A DNA stretch of 64,000 nt from Acidobacteriaceae bacterium UBA1307 (GTDB lineage Bacteria > Acidobacteriota > Terriglobia > Terriglobales > Acidobacteriaceae). The translations under genes and the position numbers were made by a program. Below, piece by piece: positions 16,214 through 24,548 of the stretch (positions within the stretch are counted from its first letter, which is position 1; each line of letters starts with the position of its first letter). A model generated the notes under the pieces. The model was given only the letters and a program-made list of their open reading frames with translations. It ran no database searches and was not told the origin of the DNA. The DNA is taken from assembly GCA_002307235.1 (NCBI GenBank), contig DBTV01000029.1, positions 41,833-105,832 of the forward strand, read 5' to 3'.

Positions 16214-17746
16214 ATGCCGAAGTTACTGCGCATTAAGCCTTTGTCTTTGCTCACCATGGAAGCCTCCGAGGAGGGGGAAAACACTCTGAAGCGGTCCCTG
16301 GGCGTGGTGAATCTGATCACCCTGGGCATTGGCGCCATTATCGGAGCGGGAATCTTTGTGTTGACCGGACAGGCCGCTGCCTTGCATGCGGGTCCGGCCG
16401 TGGCCCTGAGCTTTGTGCTGGCCGGCATCACCTGCACCTTTGCCGGACTCTGCTATGCCGAGTTTGCCTCGATTATTCCGATTGCCGGTTCGGCCTACAC
16501 CTATGGTTATGCGACGCTGGGTGAGTTTGTGGCCTGGATCATCGGCTGGGATCTGGTGCTGGAGTACGCCTTTGGCGCGGCGACGGTGGCATCGGGATGG
16601 TCGGGCTACCTGAACAGCCTGCTGCAGCAACTGCACATTTACATTCCGCCGCAGTTTACGGCGGTTCCGGGCACGCAGCTTTACTTCTTCCACGACAAGT
16701 GGCAGCCGTTGTCGACGCTGCCTGCCGATATTGCGCTGTCGGGTCTGCCGCATGTGACGGCGATCTGCAATCTGGTGGCGATGCTGGCGGTGTTCTGCAT
16801 TACGGCGATTCTGGTGGTGGGCATCAAGGAGTCGGCCAACTTCAACTCGCTGATCGTGATCGTGAAGCTGGGCGTGGTGGCGATCTTCCTGGTGCTGGGC
16901 GGCTTCTTTCTGCTCGCGCATCCGACGCTGGCCTTCCATAACTGGCATCCGTACCTGCCGCCTTCGGACGGCCACGGCAACTTTGGCTGGATGGGCATTG
17001 CTACCGGCGCCTCGTCGATCTTCTTCGCCTACATCGGCTTCGACGCGGTTTCGACGGCGGCGCAGGAGGCCAAGAACCCGCAGCGCGACATGCCGATCGG
17101 CATTCTCGGTTCGCTGGTGGTCTGCACGCTGCTCTACATTCTGGTTTCGACGGTGTTGACCGGTTTGGTGAACTATCGCGCACTGAACGTGGGCGATCCG
17201 GTGGCGCTCGGCATTGATGCGACGGGTGTGAGCTGGGGTTCGCTGCTGGTCAAAGTCGGCGCGGTCTTCGGACTGGCGACGGTCATGCTGGTCATGTTGC
17301 TTGGCCAGTCGCGCATCTTCTTCTCGATGTCGCGCGACGGCTTGCTGCCGGAGTGGGCCTCGGCGATTCACCCCAAGTTCCGCACACCGTGGATTTCGAC
17401 CATCGTGGTGGGTTGCTTTGTGGCCTTCATGCCGGCGTTTCTGCCGATTGACCGGCTCTCGGAGCTGGTCAACATCGGCACCCTGCTGGCCTTCACCATT
17501 GTCTGCGCAGGTGTCTGGATTTTGCGTGTGCGCCAGCCTGACCTGAAGCGGCCCTTCAAGACGCCCTTCGTGCCGGCGGTGCCGATTCTGGGCATTGTGA
17601 CGGCGGTCTTCGTGATGAGCCGCCTGCCCCTGCTGACCTGGACGGTGATGCTGGGTTGGCTGGCCTTTGGCCTGATCATCTACTTCGGCTACTCGGTCAA
17701 GCACAGCAAGGTGCAGCAACTGAGCGAAGAAGAAGTCAAACAGTAA
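16214..17746 (+). CDS. APC-superfamily cationic amino acid transporter-like permease (510 aa)
   Basis: Second permease of the pair, of the CAT/YfnA type. The N-terminus has GVVNLITLGIGAIIGAGIF, the family's helix 1 motif, then FAYIGFDAVSTAAQEAKNPQ in the middle, a hallmark of CAT-type carriers, and about 12-14 hydrophobic segments. An alternative start is the ATG at 16256. It is divergent enough from the preceding permease not to be a recent duplicate. A strong terminator follows. Confidence 0.85.
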   Translation: MPKLLRIKPLSLLTMEASEEGENTLKRSLGVVNLITLGIGAIIGAGIFVLTGQAAALHAGPAVALSFVLAGITCTFAGLCYAEFASIIPIAGSAYTYGYATLGEFVAWIIGWDLVLEYAFGAATVASGWSGYLNSLLQQLHIYIPPQFTAVPGTQLYFFHDKWQPLSTLPADIALSGLPHVTAICNLVAMLAVFCITAILVVGIKESANFNSLIVIVKLGVVAIFLVLGGFFLLAHPTLAFHNWHPYLPPSDGHGNFGWMGIATGASSIFFAYIGFDAVSTAAQEAKNPQRDMPIGILGSLVVCTLLYILVSTVLTGLVNYRALNVGDPVALGIDATGVSWGSLLVKVGAVFGLATVMLVMLLGQSRIFFSMSRDGLLPEWASAIHPKFRTPWISTIVVGCFVAFMPAFLPIDRLSELVNIGTLLAFTIVCAGVWILRVRQPDLKRPFKTPFVPAVPILGIVTAVFVMSRLPLLTWTVMLGWLAFGLIIYFGYSVKHSKVQQLSEEEVKQ

Positions 17747-17765
17747 GCACGCACGGTGACAAAAG

Positions 17766-17794
17766 CGGCCTCCCCGAAGCGGGAGGCCGTTTTT
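17766..17794 (+). terminator. Terminator after the permease pair
   Basis: CGGCCTCCC pairs perfectly with GGGAGGCCG around a six-base loop, followed by TTTTT, 19 bases past the stop. Confidence 0.88.
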
Positions 17795-17849
17795 GTTGTG
17801 TACCATCGACGTGGGAGCGCCCGCGCGGGCGCACGGGGAACGAGAATCG

Positions 17850-18887
17850 ATGCAGATCAGGGAAAATGAGCCACTGGCCGGGCGGACAACGCTCGGCGTG
17901 GGTGGGGCGGCGCGCTGGTTTGTCGAGGCCGCGAGTGAAGCCGAGGTTGTTGCGGCGGCCCGGTGGGCGCGGGAGCGCGGCCTGAAGTTGTTTGTGCTCG
18001 GCGGCGGCAGCAATCTGTTGGTGGCCGACGAGGGCTTCGACGGATTGGTGCTGGCGGTGGCGCTCCAGGGCATCGCGCGCGAGAAGAATCTGGTGCGCGC
18101 GGCGGCGGGCGAGGAATGGGACCATGTGGTCAGCTTCGCGGTCGAGCAGAATCTGGCGGGACTCGAGTGCCTAGCCGGGATTCCGGGCACGGCGGGCGGT
18201 ACGCCGGTGCAGAATGTCGGTGCGTATGGATGCGAGGCGGGCGAGAGCATCGAACGGGTGCGCGCCTACGATCTGGAGTCCGGCGGCTTTGTCGAGTTCA
18301 CGCGCGTCGAATGCGGCTTTGGCTACCGGCGCAGTCGCTTCAACGCGGAGGATCGTGGCCGTTACGTGGTGACGCGGGTCGACTACCGGCTGCGGGCCGA
18401 CGGGGTGGCGGAGTTGAAATATGCTGACCTGAAAACCTGCTTTGCGGACCGGAAAACAACGCCGACGCTGGCGGAGGTGGCCGAGACGGTGCGCACCATT
18501 CGCCGACGCAAGGGCATGCTGATGGTCGATGGCGACGCCGATTGCCGCAGCGCGGGCAGCTTCTTTAAAAATCCCAGCGTCGCGCCGGAAAAGGCAGCGG
18601 AGCTGCGGGCCTGGGCTGCCGGACGCGGGCTTGCACTGCGTACCTATCCGGCGGCCGATGGCCAGGAAAAAATTCCGGCGGCGTGGCTGATCGAGCAGGC
18701 GGGTTTTCCGAAGGGCTACGCGATGGGCGCGGCCGGAATCTCGTCGCGGCACACGCTGGCGCTCATCAATCGCGGCGGCGCGCGGGCGGCGGAGATTGTG
18801 GCGCTGGCCGAGCGGATCCGGGCCGGTGTTGCCGATCAGTTCGGCATCGCGCTCACAATGGAGCCGGTGCGGCTGGGCTTTCGTTAA
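17850..18887 (+). CDS. murB: UDP-N-acetylenolpyruvoylglucosamine reductase
   Basis: FAD enzyme completing UDP-N-acetylmuramate for peptidoglycan. FAD-binding domain 1 has LGGGSNLLVADEGF, domain 2 GLECLAGIPGTAGGTPVQNVGAYG, and domain 3 the catalytic serine in CRSAGSFFKNP. A VECGFGYRRSRF element fits the E. coli-type (type I) enzyme with its Tyr loop. The ATG at 17850 gives 345 residues, the type I length; the earlier ATG at 17793 lies in the terminator. The last 35 bases overlap the convergent H-NOX gene. Confidence 0.93.
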   Translation: MQIRENEPLAGRTTLGVGGAARWFVEAASEAEVVAAARWARERGLKLFVLGGGSNLLVADEGFDGLVLAVALQGIAREKNLVRAAAGEEWDHVVSFAVEQNLAGLECLAGIPGTAGGTPVQNVGAYGCEAGESIERVRAYDLESGGFVEFTRVECGFGYRRSRFNAEDRGRYVVTRVDYRLRADGVAELKYADLKTCFADRKTTPTLAEVAETVRTIRRRKGMLMVDGDADCRSAGSFFKNPSVAPEKAAELRAWAAGRGLALRTYPAADGQEKIPAAWLIEQAGFPKGYAMGAAGISSRHTLALINRGGARAAEIVALAERIRAGVADQFGIALTMEPVRLGFR

Positions 18888-19398
18888 AAACGATGTGGAC
18901 GGCGTTGCCCTCGAGCCAGACCTTGGGCGCGTCGCCGAAGTGGATGCCGAGGCCGGTGACCATGCCCGGCATCAGTCCGACCATGTTGCGTATGGAGCGG
19001 TAGTGCATCACCAGATGGTTTTCGCCCTGCCACTCATAGGTGAAGCGCGGCAGTTGCACGTCTTTGAGAATGCGGGTCAGCGCGATGTGCATGGCATCGA
19101 GGCCGAGCAGAAACTCGCGCGTTGACTTGGGCGCTTCGTAAAAGGATTGGTAGATGACCGGCGCATAGACCGAGGACCAGTATTTGCCGAAGGCCTGCAT
19201 GACCTCGGCGGGAGCAAGGCTGTTGGCTTCGCCGATGCCACGGATCAGGGCCAGAACTTCGCCGTCGTCGACATCGGCCTGGGCGGAGTAGTCGGTCGAG
19301 GCGGCAAGGCCTGCGGCGGCCAGAGACCTCTTCCACTGGCTCTCACCGAAGCGGTGGATGACGAGCGACTGCATGCAGTTGGGAACGGTGCCTTTCAT
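18853..19398 (-). CDS. Stand-alone H-NOX (heme nitric oxide/oxygen-binding) protein
   Basis: Heme-based gas sensor of 181 residues. The start MKGTVPNCM fits the family N-terminus. The proximal heme ligand is H104, with P117 thirteen residues later (H-x12-P), and the heme-propionate motif Y-x-S-x-R is intact as Y133-R134-S135-I136-R137. It lacks a fused methyl-accepting or cyclase domain. Bacterial H-NOX proteins usually act on a neighbouring histidine kinase or diguanylate cyclase, but neither is adjacent; the partner must be elsewhere. Its 3' end overlaps murB by 35 bases on the opposite strand. A promoter motif shared with the SpoIIE-type phosphatase gene lies 63-76 bases upstream. Confidence 0.9.
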   Translation of the reverse strand: MKGTVPNCMQSLVIHRFGESQWKRSLAAAGLAASTDYSAQADVDDGEVLALIRGIGEANSLAPAEVMQAFGKYWSSVYAPVIYQSFYEAPKSTREFLLGLDAMHIALTRILKDVQLPRFTYEWQGENHLVMHYRSIRNMVGLMPGMVTGLGIHFGDAPKVWLEGNAVHIVFNESPAAPAPL

Positions 19399-19460
19399 GC
19401 GCGCCTCCGGGCCTTCCGGACGGGAATCGGCGAGCGCGGTCCGGAGAGAGTTGTCTAGAG

Positions 19461-19474
19461 CGATACACCCCTAG
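19461..19474 (-). promoter_or_regulatory. Conserved motif upstream of H-NOX (CTAGGGGTGTATCG)
   Basis: Minus-strand CTAGGGGTGTATCG lies 63-76 bases before the H-NOX start. It matches the outer arm at 8143-8155 before the phosphatase gene (66-78 bases upstream, same orientation) with one inserted G. No gene lies in 19399-19662. Confidence 0.45.
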
Positions 19475-19662
19475 GATTCTACGGAGCCATTGTGCGGTGG
19501 GCAAGGCGAAAGCCCAAGTTGCGTCGGGGGAATTTTTTCTTTCCCATCAGGCGCGCGCGGTTGCGAGAAAATGGGAAGAGGCGAGAAACTGAGATCTACA
19601 CAGGTTCATTTCGCTTGTGACGCGGCGAGAATCAATTTTGCACTGATAGGCTTAAACAGAAG

Positions 19663-21018
19663 ATGATGAGCGAGAATCTGCATCAATTGCACTGTATCGG
19701 GTGTGGTGCGCGCATTGGCGGAACCGAGGCCGGACCGGATTTCCGTTGCGCAACCTGCGGAGAATTATTTGAAGTAGAGTATCCGGGCTGGGGTGAGCGG
19801 AAGGGGCCGGACCGTCCCAATGCCGGCGCGCTCAAGTGGCTGTGGCGCGAGCGCCGCGCCTCGCATGAAGAGATTGATCACTCTGGTGTCTGGCGTTTTC
19901 GCGAACTGCTGCCGATTCTTTCGAGCTTTGGCAATGTGGTCAGCCTGCGCGAGGGCAACACGCCGCTCTATCACCTGCCGCGTGCGGCCAAGCGGTTGGG
20001 CATCGACCAGATCTTCGCCAAGCATCAGGGCATGAATCCGACCGGCTCCTTCAAGGACACGGGTATGACGGCGGCGCTGAGCGTGGCCAAGGAGCGCGGC
20101 TTCGAGTGGGTGGCCTGCGCCTCGACCGGCAACACCTCGGCGGCGATGGCGGCCTATGCGGCCCGCGCCGGGCTGCGCTGCCTGGTGCTGATTCCCGAGG
20201 GAAAAATCGCCTGGGGCAAGCTGGCGCAGGCCATGGATTATGGCGCGGTCACCTGCCAACTGAACACCGATTTTGACGGATGCCTAAGCCTGCTGACGAA
20301 GATCGTCAAGCATGCGCCGATCTATCTGCTGAACTCGGTCAATCCGTATCGTCTGGAGGGCCAGAAGACGCCGGCCTTCGAGATTGCCGAGGCTCTGGAC
20401 TGGAATGTGCCGGATCACCTGATTGTGCCGGGCGGCAACCTGGGCAACAGCTCGGCGCTCGGCAAGGGATTCCGCGAGATGAAGGAACTGGGGCTGATTG
20501 CGCGCATGCCGCGCATCTCGGTGGTGCAGGCCGAGGGCGCCAATCCGCTGGTGCGCAGCTTTGCGGCCAACAACGGCACGGCGCTCGAGCCGGTGGCGGC
20601 CAACACGCGCGCGACGGCGATCCGCATCGGCAACCCGGCCTCGTGGCGCAAGGCGGTCCGCGTGATTCAGGAGACGGGCGGCCACTGCCTCGATGTGAAT
20701 GAAGCCGAGATCGCCATTGCCAAGGCGGAGATGGGCTCGGAAGGTCTCGGCTGCGAGCCGGCCTCGGCGGTCACGCTGGCCGGGCTCAAGAAGCTGCGCG
20801 CCCAGGGCGTGGTTGGCTCGGGCGAGACGGTGGTTCTGCTGCTGACCGGCCACACGCTCAAGGATGCCGACTACACCATCGACTTCCACAAGGGAACATT
20901 GCTGGGCGGCGAAGAGAGCAAGGGCTTTGAGCCCGAGATCGCGCGGCTGCGGCGCAATGCTGTCGTGGTGGATGCCAACGAGGCCGCGGTGCTGGCGGCG
21001 ATGAAGGGCACCGCATGA
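19663..21018 (+). CDS. thrC: Threonine synthase
   Basis: PLP enzyme converting O-phosphohomoserine to threonine. The N-terminus has a CxxC...CxxC zinc-ribbon-like segment (CIGCG and CATCG, residues about 10-32), common in this class. The PLP lysine is K131 in PTGSFKDTGM, and the phosphate loop is PGGNLGNSSAL. Length 451. The TGA overlaps the next ATG by four bases, so thrC-thrB form a translationally coupled operon. The start could be either of two adjacent ATGs at 19663. Confidence 0.93.
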   Translation: MMSENLHQLHCIGCGARIGGTEAGPDFRCATCGELFEVEYPGWGERKGPDRPNAGALKWLWRERRASHEEIDHSGVWRFRELLPILSSFGNVVSLREGNTPLYHLPRAAKRLGIDQIFAKHQGMNPTGSFKDTGMTAALSVAKERGFEWVACASTGNTSAAMAAYAARAGLRCLVLIPEGKIAWGKLAQAMDYGAVTCQLNTDFDGCLSLLTKIVKHAPIYLLNSVNPYRLEGQKTPAFEIAEALDWNVPDHLIVPGGNLGNSSALGKGFREMKELGLIARMPRISVVQAEGANPLVRSFAANNGTALEPVAANTRATAIRIGNPASWRKAVRVIQETGGHCLDVNEAEIAIAKAEMGSEGLGCEPASAVTLAGLKKLRAQGVVGSGETVVLLLTGHTLKDADYTIDFHKGTLLGGEESKGFEPEIARLRRNAVVVDANEAAVLAAMKGTA

Positions 21019-21947
21019 GCGAAGAGGGAATGCGCTTGCATCTGAAGCTGCCGGCGACCTCGGCCAACCTGGGGCCCGGCTTCGATGCCGCTGCCGTGGC
21101 CTTCGATTTCTATCTGGAGATCGAGGCCGAGTCGGCCAGCGAGTATGCCATCGAGGTCAGCGGTCGCAATGCCGATCTCTGTGGCGAACTGCGGCACAAC
21201 CTGATCTTCGAAAGCTACAAAAAAATTCTGCGGCGGGAGCGGCGCGAGCCTGTCCCGTTGAAGATGCGCATGCACAACGGCATTCCTTTGGGAATGGGCT
21301 GCGGCTCCTCGGCTGCCGGTCGCGTGGCGGCGGTGGCCATGGCCGTGCACTTTGGCAAGCTGGACTGGAGCTCGGAGCGGATTCTCGAAGAGGCTTATCT
21401 GCTGGAAGGCCACCCGGACAACGCCGCCGCCTGTTGGCTGGGCGGCTTTGTGACGGCGGCCTGCGAAGGGCGCACCGTGCATGCGGTGCGTGTTGCGCCA
21501 CCCGAGCAGTGGCGTGCCTTCGTGGTGCTGCCGGCCGATCCCTTGCCGACCAGCAAGGCCCGCGCCGTGCTGCCGCCGACCTATGCGGCTGCCGATGTGG
21601 TCGTCAATCTGCAATCGGCCGCGATGCTGGGGCTGGCCTTTGCGCAGAACCGGGGCGATCTGTTGCGCGTGGCGACCCGTGACCGCATTCACCAGCCCTA
21701 TCGTGCGGCGATCTGCCCGCTGCTGCAGCCCCTGCTGGTGCTCGCGGGCAGCAACGGCATCCTGAGCGCTTCGCTGAGCGGCGCAGGGCCCTCTGTGCTG
21801 GTGATCGTCGAGGATGAGGCGCATCGGGCCGAGGCCGAAGCCGCGATCCGCCGAGCCTTGGGCAGCATGGAGGTGGAGTTGTTACCAACGCGCTTTTTGC
21901 CGGTGGGAGCCGAGGCTTCCTTCTTTTCATCAACGGCGGTAAAGTAA
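21015..21947 (+). CDS. thrB: Homoserine kinase
   Basis: GHMP kinase that makes O-phosphohomoserine for ThrC. The N-terminal element LPATSANLGPGFDAAAVA is the family signature, the ATP loop is PLGMGCGSSAAG (about 91-102), and the C-terminal GHMP motif is SLSGAGPSVLV. Length 310 is normal. The start overlaps the thrC stop (ATGA). Confidence 0.93.
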   Translation: MSEEGMRLHLKLPATSANLGPGFDAAAVAFDFYLEIEAESASEYAIEVSGRNADLCGELRHNLIFESYKKILRRERREPVPLKMRMHNGIPLGMGCGSSAAGRVAAVAMAVHFGKLDWSSERILEEAYLLEGHPDNAAACWLGGFVTAACEGRTVHAVRVAPPEQWRAFVVLPADPLPTSKARAVLPPTYAAADVVVNLQSAAMLGLAFAQNRGDLLRVATRDRIHQPYRAAICPLLQPLLVLAGSNGILSASLSGAGPSVLVIVEDEAHRAEAEAAIRRALGSMEVELLPTRFLPVGAEASFFSSTAVK

Positions 21948-22076
21948 CCTCTGTAAGTGTCTATCTAGTTAACATTGGCGCGTAGGCGTTACTGGTGAAG
22001 AACAAATTGAGTTTACTGAAGAGGTACATTACTAAGGTCGCAATTGAACTTGTTACCTAAGTTTTCTTGATCTTCT

Positions 22077-22165
22077 CGCCCGGAACTCCTAAAGTCGCTC
22101 CGTGGGCAGTTCTGGGGGAGGGCTGCTCTAGCGCCCGTGGCTCCTTTGGAGTCCGGGCGCTTTAA
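22077..22165 (+). ncRNA. Candidate structured RNA between thrB and trxA
   Basis: Three pairings compete. CGCCCGGAACTCC (22077-22089) can pair with GGAGTCCGGGCG (22148-22159) with one bulge. The same 3' strand also pairs locally with 22130-22144 to give a long terminator stem followed by TTTAATTT. GGGCAG/CTGCTC forms a third helix inside. Mutually exclusive helices ending in a terminator fit either a small RNA or a leader switch. No known riboswitch class is recognised. The rest of 21948-22342 shows no gene. Confidence 0.4.
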
Positions 22166-22342
22166 TTTGGCGCTTGAGGATGCATCTTATTTGTTTTGGA
22201 CGACTTAAAGATAGAAAAATCCCATCTTTTGAGAATTACGCAGAGGAAAACGCCTTTGTCTGCGACTTTCCCCTGTCGTGTTGCATCCGATAAATCACCA
22301 GGCCGATATACTGGAGCTGATGCTGGTACAGCAAGGAGGAAC

Positions 22343-22675
22343 ATGGCAGGAGTAGGAGTTTTGGAAGTAACCGATGCAACGTTTGAGCAGGAGGTGCTCC
22401 AGAGCGAGCAGCCCGTTTTGGTGGATTTTTGGGCTGTCTGGTGCGGTCCCTGCAAGGCGGTTTCGCCGATCGTTGACGCGATTGCCGAAAGCTATACCGG
22501 CAAGCTGAAGGTCGCCAAGGTCAACGTCGATCAGAATAGCGCCACCCCGTCGCGTTACGGTGTGCGTGGCATTCCGACGCTGTTGTTCATCAAGGGCGGC
22601 AACGTGGTCGATCAGGTGGTGGGTTTTGTGCCGCAGGAGACCATCGAAGAGAAGGTCAAGAGCCTGATCGCTTAA
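22343..22675 (+). CDS. trxA: Thioredoxin
   Basis: Cytoplasmic dithiol-disulfide reductant of 110 residues, with active site W33-C34-G-P-C37-K and the cis-proline in RGIPTLLF. AAGGAGGA lies 3-4 bases before the ATG at 22343; the longer frame from 22196 reads across the leader region. It is monocistronic with its own terminator. The structured region upstream could belong to its leader. Confidence 0.95.
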   Translation: MAGVGVLEVTDATFEQEVLQSEQPVLVDFWAVWCGPCKAVSPIVDAIAESYTGKLKVAKVNVDQNSATPSRYGVRGIPTLLFIKGGNVVDQVVGFVPQETIEEKVKSLIA

Positions 22676-22696
22676 TCCGCAGAAATTTGCAATGAC

Positions 22697-22726
22697 AAAG
22701 GCCTCGCCATGAGCGAGGCCTTTGTT
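22697..22726 (+). terminator. Terminator of trxA
   Basis: AAAGGCCTCGC pairs perfectly with GCGAGGCCTTT around CATGA, 21 bases past the stop. With its A/T ends it could also serve the convergent Hsp15-like gene. Confidence 0.85.
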
Positions 22727-22755
22727 GTTGGAGGAAGCACGGCAGGCAGAAAAAA

Positions 22756-23136
22756 TTATTCCCGGCCGCGGAACTGGATAATGTGTCGCCGGTCGCGCTT
22801 GTTGGGGCGCTTGGCCGGGACAGGCACCATTTGCATCTGTGCCTTGCGTTCGGCGGCGTCGCGCAGCCGGGCCTCGCGGCCTTCCACGGTTTCCTGGTAG
22901 AGCGTCTGCGCCACCGAGGCCGGTCCGCGAATTTCGCTGATCACGAGAATGTCGACCTCGAAGAGGCCGCCCTCGGTTTCAATGCGCAGCCGGTCGCCCG
23001 TGCGGACCTCGCGCGCCGGTTTCATCTTCGCGCCCTTTGCCTGCACACGGCCCAGGTCGCAGGCCTTTGCCGCCAGCGCGCGCGTCTTGAAGAACCGCGC
23101 CGCCCAGAGCCATTTGTCGATGCGAACAGAATCCAT
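22756..23136 (-). CDS. S4-domain RNA-binding protein (Hsp15-like)
   Basis: Short RNA-binding protein of 126 residues. The S4 domain occupies about 4-60 (VRIDKWLWAARFFKTR, then LGRVQAKGAKMKPAREVRTGD), followed by a basic helical tail (KAQMQMVPVPAKRPNKRDRR). This is the architecture of Hsp15 (HslR), which binds free 50S subunits carrying blocked nascent chains. The gene is alone, facing trxA. Confidence 0.85.
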   Translation of the reverse strand: MDSVRIDKWLWAARFFKTRALAAKACDLGRVQAKGAKMKPAREVRTGDRLRIETEGGLFEVDILVISEIRGPASVAQTLYQETVEGREARLRDAAERKAQMQMVPVPAKRPNKRDRRHIIQFRGRE

Positions 23137-23232
23137 GCTTCTATCCTAGCCGGAATGCGCCGGGAACATGGCGTGCGGCTGCGGTGTCTAAGAAAACAGA
23201 TCTTCCAAATTGAAAATCAGGAGCGTGCAGGG

Positions 23233-24540
23233 ATGCGCCAACGCGGGCTTGTGTCTTTTTTCTTTCTTGTATCGTTGGGAGCGATGTGTGTCGAAGCGCA
23301 GACGGCTTCCGCGCCGGTGCCGGTGTCGGCTTCGAGCGCTTCGAATCGATTGGCCGAGCCACCGGGGCTGATCTACAAGGAAGCGATGCATCCGCTCGAC
23401 GTGGTGCGAGCCTCTTTCAGCAATTGGTCGTCAAGCGAGTTGATGGCGCTGAGTGGGGCGATGCGCGCGGCGCGCGTGGCCTGTGGCGCGACCTCGCCCG
23501 AAGTCTATGCGGGCGATGAACTGTGCGATCTGGCGCGGCTGTGCGCGCTTGGCCAGCTTTGGCCGCAGGCGCTTGATACGGCGCAGCAGTGCATTGCGCG
23601 CGGTCCCGAAGCGCGCCGCACCCATGCCTATGCGACGGAAATCACGGCATGGGCACAGATGAAAAATCTGAACAAGGCGCAGGAGGCAGGGCTGACATTG
23701 CTGCGTGCCCAGCCCTATGACGCCGAGGTGGCGACAACGATTCTTGGTCTGAAGACTGCGCTCGATGTCGAGATGAACTCCGGTCGCACGCTCGAGTTGG
23801 AACTGGCCGAACAACCGGCGATTTTGGCCGCGCTTGAGCGTCATACTGTGCTGACCGAGGAGCACGGCGATGCGTTGATGAGCATGGGCGCGCTCTATAA
23901 TTCCGCCGCGCAATTGGCTTTTTTGCAGTATTACAACCAGGATCGCGACTCGGCGACCGAGACGCTGGCGAGTCTTGATGCTGCGCTTGGCACGATGCTG
24001 AAGGACGAGGATCGGGCGATGATCGCGTGCGTGCGCACGCAGTTTCATCTGCTCGGTGCAAGGCTGCCGGAGTTGAAACTTCTGCGTGCCTTTGCGTCGC
24101 CGAAGGCTAAGCCGGAGATTCACCCGGAGGCGAACAGGGAGACGATTCTGGTACTGTTCCCCGACTGGTGCGTCTCGTGCCGCGAGCAGATGAAGACCGT
24201 GACGGAGTTCAATAAACTGAATGCCGAGCAGGGAATCCTCGCCTACGGACTGGTCTTTCACGACGACTTTGGCGTGAAGGAGGACAAGCCCGTAGCGTTG
24301 GATTGGAAGGATCTGGAGGGCACGGCAACGCTGCTTGTTGACCCGTCAACGGTGCGCACGCTGGGTGCAATCGATTATCCGCTGGGCGTCATCGTCGATC
24401 ATGCCGGTGTGGTGCGCTTTGCAGGGGTGATGCCCGATGTGGCTTTCAGTGGCGACAATAGCTATGCTGAGCGTCTTCTGCTGCGCATCATTGCCCGCGA
24501 AACAGTGGACTCTGTGCGCAAGACGTTGGGCGTGAAGTAG
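23233..24540 (+). CDS. Secreted thioredoxin-like protein with helical repeat region
   Basis: Residues 1-22 form a Sec signal peptide (ending VEAQ). The middle part (about 60-290) is helical and Ala/Leu-rich, like degenerate tetratricopeptide repeats. The C-terminal third has a thioredoxin fold with W-C313-V-S-C316, a non-standard TlpA-type dipeptide between the cysteines. It probably acts in periplasmic thiol chemistry, perhaps as a reductant for an exported partner bound by the repeats. The ATG at 23233 is chosen because the signal peptide begins there; the frame upstream is antisense to the Hsp15-like gene. Confidence 0.78.
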   Translation: MRQRGLVSFFFLVSLGAMCVEAQTASAPVPVSASSASNRLAEPPGLIYKEAMHPLDVVRASFSNWSSSELMALSGAMRAARVACGATSPEVYAGDELCDLARLCALGQLWPQALDTAQQCIARGPEARRTHAYATEITAWAQMKNLNKAQEAGLTLLRAQPYDAEVATTILGLKTALDVEMNSGRTLELELAEQPAILAALERHTVLTEEHGDALMSMGALYNSAAQLAFLQYYNQDRDSATETLASLDAALGTMLKDEDRAMIACVRTQFHLLGARLPELKLLRAFASPKAKPEIHPEANRETILVLFPDWCVSCREQMKTVTEFNKLNAEQGILAYGLVFHDDFGVKEDKPVALDWKDLEGTATLLVDPSTVRTLGAIDYPLGVIVDHAGVVRFAGVMPDVAFSGDNSYAERLLLRIIARETVDSVRKTLGVK

Positions 24541-24548
24541 CCGCGCAA

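Noticed and set aside
16223..18250. 675-codon minus-strand frame opposite the second permease and murB
   Set aside because: Runs through a strong terminator and two recognised genes; composition is that of a shadow frame.
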